A stretch of DNA of 64,000 nucleotides from Harmothoe impar. Lineage: Eukaryota > Annelida > Polychaeta > Phyllodocida > Polynoidae. Positions within the stretch are counted from its first letter, which is position 1; each line of letters starts with the position of its first letter. The DNA is taken from contig OX381714.1 of the NCBI GenBank assembly GCA_947462335.1, positions 57,767,800 to 57,831,799 on the forward strand, given 5' to 3'. Below the pieces are notes generated by a model. The model made no database searches. It worked only from the letters and a program-made list of their open reading frames with translations, and was not told the origin of the DNA. Made by a program: the position numbers and the translations under genes. Shown here one piece after another: positions 47,946 to 58,900 of the stretch.

Positions 47946-49634
47946 CAGCTTGGGAATTTATTGACAGACCAAAGGTACCTTCCTGGGTATGAGCTGAGAC
48001 CTGTTGAATATGCCTGATGCCTGGGTCTTGGGTGCAGCATTTTAATTGAGATAAATTGCTTCAGGACCTTGTGCTGTTTCATAAATAGGGGTAGTCCTCT
48101 TTATCTGAGTCAAAAACATTTTCTGCTATATCTTGGGGGAGGCAAAGTATATGGATTAATGTCTGGAATAGCCTGTCTTGGAGAGCTATTTATCATTGCA
48201 ATTGATCAGTACGTTTTGGATCCAAGCAGAACTGTATTGTGTTGCATTGACCTGGAGCTAAGGCTAGGCAGGGAATTAGGACAAGAAAGCAAAGTAGATC
48301 TGTTCACAGTATAGATGGTATTGGCAAATGGCTTAAATACCACCTTCTAGTATTGATCTGTGCCTATTCTGGAAGTAAGTGCTATAGCTTCAATGGCCAT
48401 ACAATACTATATATATATAGAGAGAGAGATGTAGATATATATAGATATATAAAGATAATTGTTTTGGTTTGCACATTACTCTAAAGATAACCAAGATCAA
48501 TAACTATTACCTGTTTTCCTCAAAGTGACACAATGATAACTTTATACTTTTTACTTTCAATTTTTAATTATCAAATTAGGATATTCTATAATTGATGAAA
48601 GAAATGCCGTAAAATATTTAGATTTTGATCATGGATAATCAACATCCGCCTGAGGCACATTGATTGATTTTGAATATGGGTTATTCCTGTTTGGATCTCA
48701 ATAATTAGCGTTTACTTTTTCATCACTTATGATGGAAGTCTGTTTTTAATGCTGGCTCCTGATATTCGCCATTTTCTCAGGAGATTGAAAGTCGATACTA
48801 CATTTTCCACCATGCAGCCCCAAGGTTATCTAAAGCCCCTTAGAATAATGTCAGCTAACTAAACTCCATGGCGAATCAACCAATAATATCCCAATCTTTA
48901 AATTCCATTGCAAGTTTCCTAAATCGCTTAGACCAACTAAGAGCTGGTAGGTTGACAGTAAATACAATCTGAAAGACATTGATATTCTAGTATAAAGTCC
49001 ATATACCATTACCATTCTGTTTATCAAAGCGTGATTTGATGGCAGTGAGTACAAAAACCAGTTCAATGTAGAATCAACATTCACGACTGGTTGATCAAAA
49101 GCAATCAATCAGTTGTCAATGTTGAATCAAGATTCTGTGCCAACTGAGGTACACAATCTTTCTACAGAACATTTTAAAGTTAGTCTATATATTTATAGGC
49201 ACGCATGTACTGAAAGACCCCTTTTCTAACCAGAAATTTGTCTAAAGGGGAACAAAGCCCCTTCTCACACGATAATAACTCTGTGTTGTTCCCAGTACAG
49301 AAAGCAATCAGTGACAGGTCACGGTGCTGTGTGCACAGACTTGTAGATGTATTCTGGACACGGCTCTGGGAGTGGAGACACATGTAAAGGAGGCAGAAGG
49401 GTAGGGGTGGGCTGCTGCAATGTGCCTTCAGAAATGCTGGTCACGTTCAGACAAGGACAAGGTGTAATTTTATTTCAAACAAGGTTCAGATTCATCAGCA
49501 ATATTTCACGAGTGCTGTACTGATCATGTTAACCCCAGCACTGAAATCATAATGCAAGATTTGAAAACCACAATGCAAAGTTGTAGAATTCATGTCCATA
49601 TCAAATTACAGATTGTGTGTAATAATATTGAGAT
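47946..49634. other. Gene-free region
   Basis: No coding sequence supported. Holds the 48669-48740 repeat of the start of unit B and a short TATATA/GAGA run at 48410-48455. Confidence 0.5.
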
Positions 49635-49638
49635 ATAA

Positions 49639-50326
49639 TAGTAGGGTTTCTTATGGCACAAACAGGTAGGGGGGTGGGAAATTTGTGAAAGAGCTTAGCC
49701 ACCAATCAGGTATCATTAGGGACATGGTGGACATCAAGAAAAGCTTTGGTGGCAGTCTGGGAATGGAGGCAGCTAGCCGTGGCGGCCATCTTTGTCCTCA
49801 ATATAAGTGTATTAGAGAAAATATATTGTACGGTCCATTAAATATACCAAAAAAACATCCAAATTAGGTGCAATTGACGGGGATGGCAGACAACTATCAT
49901 ATAATTGCAAGGCACATCATGACTCATGGGTCAAGGATTCCTATCAAGGTCATTTGAAAGTCAGAACCAGTATAGAATATCCTTTGTGTATTTTTGGGCA
50001 CAGAATAATGAAAATGATTGATAAAGCACTTAATTCTTGAGTTCTGACCTTCAAATGACCTTGATAGGAATCCTTGACCCATGAGTCATGATGTGCCTTG
50101 CAATTATATGATAGTTGTCTGCCATCCCCGTCAATTGCACCTAAATCTAATATATTTTCCCTAATTCACTCATATTGAGGACAAAGATGGCTGCCATGGC
50201 TAGCTGCCTCCATTCCCAGACTGCCACCAAAGCTTTTCTTGATGTCCACCATGTCCCTAATGATACCTGATTGTTGGCTAAGCTCTTTCACAAATTTCCC
50301 ACCTCTGTCCATAACCAACCCTACTA
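49639..50326. mobile_element. Foldback element with ~290-330-bp arms
   Basis: The left arm (about 49639-49967) and right arm (50041-50326) are close reverse complements; for example AAATTTGTGAAAGAGCTTAG and CTAAGCTCTTTCACAAATTT. The loop is about 73 bases. The left arm has about 33 extra bases near 49826-49860. The ends read TAGTAGGG / CCCTACTA. No ORF resembles a transposase. Confidence 0.85.
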
Positions 50327-51266
50327 TAATATAAAAGCTTTAATAAGTTTTCTTTGGGCAAAGTTGACCATTGACCACATCCAAACTCCCACACCTACAC
50401 AGTAAGATCTCTGAAAGGACATGACAATTAAAGCCCTGCTTTTGAAGAAGATATCTTTTATTATGGATACATTTTTCTAGACAGAGTTGTGTGCTATGGC
50501 AGTTTTTAAGGTAAGCACTAAGTTATAAAAATGTCTTTGCCCTTCCCAGCTCCTTCCCATAAGTCTATGTAAACTGAAGTATATTTGAAGAGTCCCAACA
50601 CAGATGAAGCCAATGCAATATTTTTCTATTATATAAAGGAAATGAAATGTGATCATGTTCCCCGCAGAGACAAGGATGGCAGTAATTGGTAGGAAGTGAG
50701 TCTGTAGAGTCTATAGAGACTCCATCAGAAAGCACAGGCTTCATTTCCAGCCAGGTTCCATTTACTTTTTTCCATTAAATCTAAAGTATCAGCCTAAGTC
50801 AATAAAACTGGAGGTAATTTGAAATTGAAAGCCGGATGATACCACAAAGTCTGCCGGGGATATTTAAATCCATTATGGGTGATTTAATGAAGGCAATGTA
50901 GTTATATAGCAAGCTACTGTGCATAACACAGTGGCAGCAAAGAGAGAGAGACTGGAAAACCAATGTATATAACTATAGTGAGTGACATTGGATGATTCAT
51001 ATTACATTATTTATGTAGTTAATATCACCTTTGTATCAGCAAAAGGAGACAAAGGCCCTTGACATTGCAGTAAATCTACATTCTTCATCACAGATTGGGC
51101 CCTGGCCTCCATTACGAGTTTAACGCTTGCCAGGTAGAATACTGTGCTTGTCTGACAGGGCCTTTGTACTCATTTAATTGTCCTATGATCCAAATATGAA
51201 TTGTATCATTCATGTATATCTAACTTTAGGGATACCTCATAAGTGACATTCCAGACCTGAGCAATG
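50327..51266. other. Gene-free region
   Basis: Nothing recognised; it ends at the GATACT target duplication of the Polinton-like element. Confidence 0.5.
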
Positions 51267-51272
51267 GATACT
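51267..51272. repeat. Target-site duplication GATACT (left)
   Basis: Perfect 6-bp direct repeat with 60737-60742. Six bases is the length made by Polinton integrases. Confidence 0.9.
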
Positions 51273-51700
51273 AGTAGTATAGTATGTATCGGAACGGGAC
51301 TATAGTTAAGTACTGTTTATTACTCAATCGACCTGCAGCCAATCAGAGGCCTCCATTTGGTCACGTGACCGGAAGTGACCTACTTAGGGGATTAGTGGTG
51401 ACGTCACGTGACCTAGTTAGCCAATCAGAGGCCGCCATTTGGTCACGTGACCGGAAGTGACGTCATATGACCTACTTATGGACCGGAAGTGACGTCATAT
51501 GACCTACTTAGGGGACCGGAAGTGACGTCATATGACCTAATTTAGGATCACGTGACCGGAAGTGACCTGATGAGTCACGTGACCGGAAGTGCCGTCACAT
51601 GACCTAATGGCCAACCGGAAGTGAGTGACCTCATTGAGGATCACGTGACCGGAAGTGACCTGATTGATCACGTGACCGGAAGAAGAAGTGACGTCACGCG
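51273..51700 (+). repeat. Left terminal inverted repeat with promoter-motif array (copy 2)
   Basis: Mirror of 60236-60736 and of 7920-8437. The outermost CAGCCAATCAGAGG (NF-Y type) is followed by CCATTTGGTCACGTGACCGG, then repeated CCGGAAGTGACGTCATATGA and GATCACGTGACCGGAAGTGA units. The motif spacing is regular. Such a repeat could drive transcription inward or outward and also be the replication end used in protein priming. Confidence 0.88.
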
Positions 51701-51764
51701 ACTTAATGAAGAGATGAGCGTCTTTAAGGGGTCACGCGCTTTAAAATGTGATATCTTTTTTTTT

Positions 51765-51812
51765 GGAGGAGGAGGAGGAGGAGGAGGAGGAGGAGAAGGA
51801 GAGGAGGAGGAG
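51765..51812. repeat. (GGA)n triplet repeat
   Basis: About twelve GGA units with one GAA interruption, between the motif array and a poly-T stretch. Confidence 0.9.
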
Positions 51813-51883
51813 GCGAGTCTCTTATTTTTTTCGGTAAACTAATAAAAAACACTACGATATAAGTTTTTTTTTTTTTTTCATTT

Positions 51884-51889
51884 TTTATT
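51884..51889 (-). terminator. Candidate poly(A) signal for the leftward death-fold gene
   Basis: On the minus strand CAATAAAA lies about 470 bases past the stop codon at 52360. It is the nearest AATAAA on that strand that I see. If used, the 3' UTR would include the 40-bp palindrome and the C-rich complement of the G tract. Confidence 0.4.
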
Positions 51890-51954
51890 GTTTTACAAGC
51901 GACTGGAAGTGACTTATTGAACTAGGTAGAAGCGTTCTTTAGAGTGTATAAGGG

Positions 51955-52130
51955 GGAGGGAGAGAAGAGGAGGGGAGGGGAGGGGAGGGGAGGGGGGGAG
52001 GGGGGCCCCTTTAAGATGCATGGGGAGGGGGGCGCTTTTAGGATGCATGGGGCGGGTGGGGGGGGGGGAGGGGGGGAGGGGGGAGGGGGGCACTCTAGGG
52101 GGGTGGGGGGGCACTCTAAGGGGCGTTTGT
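51955..52130 (+). repeat. G-rich tract (G-quadruplex-capable)
   Basis: Repeated GGGGA units and long G runs (for example at 51972-52005 and 52050-52115), interrupted by two ATGCATGGGG words. Many runs of four or more G are closely spaced on the plus strand. Open frames here are low-complexity Pro/Gly artefacts. Confidence 0.75.
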
Positions 52131-52170
52131 CTCTTTTAAGAAAAAAAGAAAAGAAAAAGATTTCAATCGA

Positions 52171-52210
52171 GAGACACGCTTCTTCCTCTCGAGAGGAAGA
52201 AGCGTGTCTC
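52171..52210. repeat. Perfect 40-bp palindrome
   Basis: GAGACACGCTTCTTCCTCTC is followed immediately by its exact reverse complement, so the arms are 20 bp with no spacer. It lies between the left inverted repeat and the death-fold gene. The equivalent part of copy 1 is outside the window. Confidence 0.95.
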
Positions 52211-52359
52211 TTCATTTTTTTTTGTTTATCACGTGCCTCGATGAGGCGATCAGCTGCGACTGGAGGAAGTGACACTTTAAGAGGGCGCGCGTCTTAATTG
52301 TTATGATATTTTTTTTTACTTACTAATAAAGAAGACGTATGAAAATAAAACACAACAAT

Positions 52360-53100
52360 TCACATGTCCGTCGTTCTCGTTGTTTCTTGCTTGATAAAGT
52401 CAAGTAATATCGCGATGCCGAGGTCAAACTTTCCCATGTCCTCAGTCAACACTCGAAGGAGTTCAAAAGGTGTACCGCCGGCACCGTCAGCTTCATCTTG
52501 CCACATTTTCAACACTCGGAAGGCCCACTCAGCGGGACTTCCTCCGTATTCGCATTCTTCAGCGATCTTATCTAACCTCTCAGGCGACAATTTTAAATGG
52601 TCCCCCACCTCTTTCCACCTGCTACCTAGACGTCTGCCGAGGGTGCCCAAGTGCTTATGCATCGCGCGCGAGTCGGGGTTTTCGAAATCCAACCCCTGTC
52701 TGTGGAGAAGGGACATCCACTGAGCCAACAGTTCCACGCGTCTAATGCGGGTGAAGACGCGACCGAGCTCTCCCCATCTATGACGATGCGGGGTTTCACC
52801 CCACCAGACTCGGAACATCGCCGTACACAGCTCCTCCGGTGTCTTGACACTGCGCTCTACTGGAGCATCCATACGGGCGGCGGTAACTTTTAAGCTACTG
52901 CCCAACTCTCTCCAACAGCCGCTCAACTCTTTACCTAGTTGACGAAGCAAGGCGTCGCTATAGGCTAACCGCCGCTGTCCTACCTCTCTGTTCTCCCCAT
53001 CGGTCTGCCTCGCGCGTCTCACGTCGTCAAGCCGCATTAACTTTTTTTCAGGTGGACAAGGCGGTGAAGGCGAGCTTGAAAGTGGAATAGCTTGAGCCAT
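52360..53100 (-). CDS. Tandem death-fold-domain protein (copy 2)
   Basis: Intact 246-codon ORF, the counterpart of 38-778. It differs at four residues (Cys62 for Ser, Pro80 for Leu, Asp202 for Ala, Thr244 for Lys). Module 1 spans about 50-125 and module 2 about 149-225, each with the LG..L...W.E.G..L helix pair and a later Trp. The Pro80 change falls in a predicted helix of module 1 and may weaken it. The start is ATG at 53098-53100, downstream of a CCG-rich leader and the TATA box at 53232. It is the only gene transcribed leftward and the only one of the three open in both copies. Function in host signalling is inferred from the fold alone. Confidence 0.72.
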   Translation of the reverse strand: MAQAIPLSSSPSPPCPPEKKLMRLDDVRRARQTDGENREVGQRRLAYSDALLRQLGKELSGCWRELGSSLKVTAARMDAPVERSVKTPEELCTAMFRVWWGETPHRHRWGELGRVFTRIRRVELLAQWMSLLHRQGLDFENPDSRAMHKHLGTLGRRLGSRWKEVGDHLKLSPERLDKIAEECEYGGSPAEWAFRVLKMWQDEADGAGGTPFELLRVLTEDMGKFDLGIAILLDFIKQETTRTTDM

Positions 53101-53113
53101 CTCGTCTCGTCTT

Positions 53114-53118
53114 GGCGG

Positions 53119-53165
<47 letters not shown>
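53114..53165. repeat. (GGC)n triplet repeat, copy 2
   Basis: GGC units interrupted by GGT, shorter than the equivalent tract in copy 1. Confidence 0.9.
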
Positions 53166-53169
<4 letters not shown>

Positions 53170-53231
53170 TGGTGGTAGTAGACGTTACTGTGGTCAGAGG
53201 CGATATGGTTTTTTTCCAACAGAAATCAGAG

Positions 53232-53239
53232 CTTTTATA
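53232..53239 (-). promoter_or_regulatory. TATA box for the leftward death-fold gene (copy 2)
   Basis: TATAAAAG on the minus strand, identical to that at 925-932 of copy 1. Confidence 0.6.
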
Positions 53240-53729
53240 CAGAGGGAGTTTAATCCCATTTCCAACAGCACTCCAGCTGTCTAGCGACCTGTCCGCATGA
53301 CGCTTTTTCAGCCGCTCCGCTCCTTAAGAGCTTAGATGACGAGGGGTATGTCATCGCTATCCGTGGAGACCAGCTGAAAACGGTGTTTCTTCCTCATCCA
53401 TAGCCTTACCTCCTACCCCCTACCTGAGGACGTCTCCCTCCCTCTGACATTCATTGTAACAAACGTCAGAGGTCAGGTGAAAATCGGATTTTTTTCATGC
53501 ACAGCCTTAGTCAGCTGTCACCCCTCCCTATTGAACTAGCCGGCCGCCGCCTGGCCGGCCCGGTCTACTCACCACGGCAGGAGGTGGTGATTTTTTTTTG
53601 TCTTACACTTAAGTCGCTCACCACATGCACACGCCTCTACTCACAGACAGACACGTTCGTCTTAGGGGGGTCCTGCTTCACGCCACACGCCTCCTGTAGT
53701 TTTTTTTGTATACACACTCTAAGCTCATC

Positions 53730-54104
53730 ACCGTTAATCCTTTATACAGCTAACGCGCGCTGAATTGCTGAACAGGGTGGTAAGTGGCTTAGCTCATGAC
53801 AGTGGATCCCTCAAAAAAAAAGAGGGGAAAGGGATCCAGCTGAAAACGTCATACCTTATGTCTTTGTGAATGGCCGCCGGTCAGTCGACGGCAGCAACCG
53901 CTTAATCCTTTATACAGCTAATGCGCGTTGAATTGCTGAACAGGGTGGTAAGCGGCTTAGCTCATGACAGTCGATCTCTCAAAAGGGGGGAAAGGGATCC
54001 AGCTGAAAACGTCATGCCTTATGTCTTTTGTTTCTCTTTGTGAATGGCCGCCGGCCAGCCGGCGGCAGCTGAACAGGGTCAGTAAGTAGCTTAGCTCTAG
54101 AAGC
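53730..54104. repeat. Tandem ~170-bp promoter repeats (copy 2)
   Basis: Units start near 53730 and 53898, with a truncated third from about 54069. Same content as 1420-1802. In the first unit the TTTTGTTTCTC stretch is deleted compared with copy 1. Confidence 0.7.
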
Positions 54105-54113
54105 AAGAAGGCG

Positions 54114-54120
54114 TATATAA
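54114..54120 (+). promoter_or_regulatory. TATA box for the rightward low-complexity gene (copy 2)
   Basis: TATATAA, 60 bases upstream of ATG 54180, with the same surrounding bases as copy 1. Confidence 0.75.
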
Positions 54121-54179
54121 GGGGCCTGGAAACCTCCATTCACTCACTCATTCTTTTGCTGCTCTCTACAGTCACCACC

Positions 54180-54376
54180 ATGAGCAAAAGACAACACCTA
54201 GCGCCGTCCAAGAACAAGAAGACTACGCGGAACAGCGCTCGTTTAGCGTCAGTGCCTCCTCTTGCTACTGAAAATGAGACTACCGCCGCAGCCGCTTGGT
54301 CTTATCACCCTCCCGCTGTAGCGAGCGCTCGCGGCAGTAGTAGTAGTAGTAGCAGTAGTAGTAGCAGTAGTAGTAC

Positions 54377-54409
<33 letters not shown>

Positions 54410-55796
54410 TAGTACTACTGGTAGTAGTCGTCGTGCTAGCGACGTTGTTACACTCGCGACGGTACACGTTGCTGCTAAGCGCGCTGCCGCTGCTACTGCC
54501 GCCCCGCCTGCTGGTGATCCTCGGGCTGCGGCTGCTGCGGCTGCTGCTGCTGCTGCACCTGCTACCGCTGCGCCTGCTACCGCTGCGCCTGCTGAGGCTG
54601 CTGCGCCTGCTACTGTTGCGTCTGCTGCTGCTGCTGCTGCTGCTGCTGCTTCTGCTGCACCTGGTGCTACCGCTACTACTACTGACGACAACGCTCCTGG
54701 CACAGCGCAGTACTGGCAACCGGGTTTTTACCTCCCCACTACTGTTGATGACTTTGATGACCTGCCGCACGTTGCACAGCCCCTCTCCTCCACCACTACA
54801 TCGACGGACGCCCTCGACGCCGCTCGCGCTGAGAGTGACAGCTATTTGGACACTCAGCCCCTAAACAGAGAAGAAGAGGAGGAGGAGGAGGAGGAGGAGC
54901 AGCAGCAACAGGGTGAGACAGAGAACGACGCTGACGACGAGGCGTACAAACAACCCGAAGGGAAAGGGGTGGGCGGTACGTTTTTCGGCTCCCCTCTTCG
55001 ACCTTTCGACCTCACTTCCACTAGTAGCGCCCCGTCCGGTCCGTGGCGACTGCCCTCACCGCCACCTTACGAGGGCGGCGGCGCTTCATCTTCTACCGCT
55101 ACACTCAGCACCGACGGCGTGTGGCTGCTCTGTTCCAACAACGAGGCCTCGGATACCACCAGCGCTGACGCTGCACCTGCTATCGGTTCTGCTGCTGATT
55201 CAGCTCACGCTGATGGTGTTACTCATCCTGCGGGTGTGAAACGTTCTAAGGTGAGTTCCAGAACAACAAGGCCTAGTAAGAAGAGAAAAATACAAGAAAA
55301 AGAACGAGATGGACGAGAAGAAGCAGACAAAACCTTCTCCCGTCTTCTCGGGTAAGAGTTCTGCTTAGACGGAGCTTTGACGCTGGAGATCTGGGAGGAC
55401 GTGGCTAGACTGTCTAGGAGGCCGCGCTACACAAAAGACGGCCAGGTGAAAGAGGCGTCTCTGACCAGAAGCAAGCGAGTGCACTTCACGGCCGACGCGC
55501 TGCGCGAGCTAATAGCACGCATCGCCGATATCCGCGCAGTGGTGCGCATACGCGACACAGCGGCCGCGCAAGGAAGACCTAATCACACCCCCTGGTTCGC
55601 AGTGCTGGATGAGGAGGGCGAAGTGTACGCAGCTGTGAGCTACTACAGCGGTAAGAACCTCGTCCACGTGCGCAAGTACGAAGGTCCTGACAAAAAACCC
55701 ACACAGCAGGGAGTGACGCTGTCCGCCAGAGCGCTCAAAGAGTTGGATGACAAAACAGAGATCATTCTGAAATATCTCGGCATAGATTCGGAATGA
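54180..55796 (+). pseudogene. Low-complexity nuclear protein with PC4-like C-terminus (copy 2, one in-frame stop)
   Basis: Open from ATG 54180 to a TAA at 55353-55355 (391 codons), covering the poly-Ser, Ala/Pro-rich, acidic (REEEEEEEEEEQQQQ) and NLS-like (SKKRKIQEKE) parts. After the TAA the same frame stays open for 146 codons to 55796 and encodes the PC4-like modules (RVHFTADALREL; YYSGKNLVHVRKY; GVTLSARALKEL). Copy 1 has a Leu codon at the position of the stop. Ser and Ala run lengths differ between copies, as expected for triplet slippage. It probably encodes a ssDNA-binding or transcription cofactor for the element. The PC4 call is by pattern and could be another small beta-helix fold. 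Confidence 0.65.
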
Positions 55797-55983
55797 GAGA
55801 CGCTCAACGCTCACACGCGCACACACACACACACACAGCGTTTTGACGTACGCTGTATGAGACAGACAGACGGATACACAGACAGCAGACAGAAAGATAA
55901 ATAGATAGATAGATAGACAGATAGATTGATAGATAGATAGATAGTTAGACGGCTAAGTAGTTGGTAACTGAGTGAAAAAAAAC

Positions 55984-58900
55984 ATGACACAGTACGTATG
56001 CGAAAAGTGTTTCAAAATGTTTAAAAGACCGTACAACCACGAGAGACACGTAGAAAATTGTAGAGTAGTACCTAAGTTTTGCCCTCTATGCGGCGAAGGC
56101 GATTGCCGAAAGATCGCCTGTCGACGCGAATCTCTGGACGGGGTGACCGTCCCTCCGCGCATATGTGCTGTACCGAACGGGGAGGAAACGTTCACGGCGA
56201 ATTGGCCTGCGATACAAATGGGCGTCAGGATGCACGGGACTCGCGTGAGTGTAACAAACTTCAGGCTACCAACCGGCGAGTTGAGTGACGCTGTAGATAC
56301 TATGCGTCGCATTCACTTGACACAAAGATTCAGATACAAAGTGGGTTTCTCGGTAGGCTTACTCTTACAACACAGAGAAGACAAGAGCAAACTGCGCTAC
56401 TTTCACGCCTCCCAGAACAACGCAACTCTCATACAACCGCTCCCTACTATAACTAATTCAGAAACTTTGGAAGAGCTCCTCTCAAAGATGGAAAACACCG
56501 TCGCTTGCGAGGAAGTACGGAAACTTTGCGACGCTGACACCAAGTGGCACGTTCTTTTTCCTACCAATTTGAACATTTGCGTTTACATGGGACCGGGGGA
56601 ATTCCCCATAGGCGGTAGGATCACTCAGGCCGGTCGAGTTGGAAAGAGAAGCGGCGTGTTAGATTTTCCCAACAAGGACAACCTCTGCATCTTCCGCTGC
56701 ATTTCCTTTCACTTATACAACACCAGCAAGCGCGCTTCAGATTTGTTACGTCAGTTCTGTCCCGCTGCCACACCTGAATCCTTTCCGGGTCTGAACATCC
56801 GCGACTTACCCGCGTTAGAGAACTTGTTTGACGTACAGATAGCGGTTTACACCGCGTCGCGTCAAGTGCCGGGGCGGAAGTTGAGAAGACGCGTTACTCT
56901 GATCAGACCGCCTTCCAGAACTCTGGCCGCCCGAGGTAAAGTCAACCTACACCTGACGGCGAAAGGCGGTTTGCACGTCTCTCTCGTCACGGACTTCAAC
57001 GCGTACGCGGGCATATACGAATGTTGCAAGTGTAAGGCGGCGTTCACCACCGAGTTCTTGCTGAAGAGACACAGGAACCAGCTTTCCTCTTGCCGACAAG
57101 TCAAGTTGCGCTACGTAGGTGGCATCTACCAAAATTCGAGAACGATTTTCGAAGCGCTAGCAGACTTCTCCATTTTTCCCCCTGACGGACATTCCGGAAT
57201 CTACCCTTACAAGATCGCCTTCGATTTCGAGGCTTTCTTCAGACCGTGCAAAGAACCGTCAACGGAACACGTGTCCCTGCTGTGGGATCACGTCCCTTTG
57301 TCGGCTAGCGTCGCATCCGACTTTCCGGGGTGGGAGGGGCCCGTCTGCTTCGTCAGAGAATCCGACGCAGATTCCGACCCCTTGTTGGACCGAGTTTTAA
57401 ATCACATAAACGAGAACGCCAAAGTCATCGGGGAAGCTGTGCTAGAACTTTACCGACCGACCTTAGCGAAGTTAGATGCGGCGATAGGTGAAGCTCTCCT
57501 GCTGGAGGAGGCGACGTTCACCCCTTCTCCAGGCGGCTTCGCTGCGGCTCAGACCAGACACCCGTTAGTTCAACTGAAGAAGCGTCTTCTGAGATACATC
57601 CGTCAAGCTCCAGTCGTGGGCTTCAACTCGGGGCGTTACGACTTGAACCTGATCAAAATACGCCTTCACTCGTTCTTCGCCTCCGGAGACCGAAGAAACC
57701 AAGAATTCAGCGTCATAAAGAGAAGCAATCAATACTTGGCGGTTTACACACAGCACACGGTTTTCTTGGACGTAGTCAACTATTTGGCACCCGGTTACAA
57801 CTACGCGACCTATTTTGCGAGCTTTCACCAGGAACGAAGAGAAAGGTCACTTTCCTTACGAATGGATGACGTCTACCAGGAAACTGGCAAACAGAACGCT
57901 GCCACCGAGATCGGCTTTCGACAGCGAGCTGACGGGCGTCAAAATGTCCGAATCCGACTACGCCGCATGTCAGAAAGTTTGGTCCGACGAGAAGATGCAA
58001 ACTATGGAAGACTACTTGATCCACTACAACAACAAAGACGTCAAACCTTTCATAGAAGCTCTGAAAAATCACGCTAAATTTTTCCAAGATCGTGGCATTG
58101 ACATGTTGAAAGACGGAGTTTCTCTCGCCGGTTTTACTTTACGGTTCCTCTTCCAAAACCTAGAAGACGCGTTCACAACGTTCCCCCAGTTCGACGCCGT
58201 CCTCCACGCTCTGATCAAAGAAAATCTAGTCGGCGGTCCTTCCATCATCTTCCATAGATTTCACGAGAAGGGCACCACGCGGATAAGGGAGCACAAGTAC
58301 GGCGAAGAAGCGAGACCGTGCCAACACATCCTAGGACTAGACGCTAACTCTCTGTACTTGCGCTGCATGAGCGAAGCGCACTGCACGGGCTATTATGCGG
58401 TGAGACGGCCCGAGACCGAGTTCAAGCCCGAAATTAGGCAAAGAAACTCTCACAGCGCTTTGGAGTGGTTACGCTTCGTAGAGCACGACCGCGACGTGAA
58501 ACTGCGCCACGCTTTGAACGGCGGCGAGATGGTTGTAGGCTGTCGGAGAATTCGCGTGGACGGGTTTCACGCGGCCTCTAATACGGTTTTCCAGTTTCAC
58601 AGGTGTTGGTTCCACGCTCACGAGTGCATACCGTCGCACCGATATCAGTGCGCTTCACTGAGAGAGGAGAGACGCGACAGAACGACCAGAGTAAGCGCTT
58701 ACTTGAAAGCGCTAGGTCACAAGCTGGTCGTCGTGTGGGAGTGCGAATGGCGAGAGATGAAGCGTCGAGATGAGCGGGTCAAGGCCTCCCAACAACGCTG
58801 GAAGGTTGACGCTTTGAAAGTGTCTCGAAACGCGATGAGCGAGAGCGACATCCTTTCCGCTGTGAAAGAGGAGAAAATGTTCGGTTTAGTTCAAGTGGAC

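Noticed and set aside
51914..52297. Open frames of about 117 codons on both strands, Pro- or Gly-rich
   Set aside because: They are created by the G-rich tract and the palindrome; they have no ordered domain and no start context.
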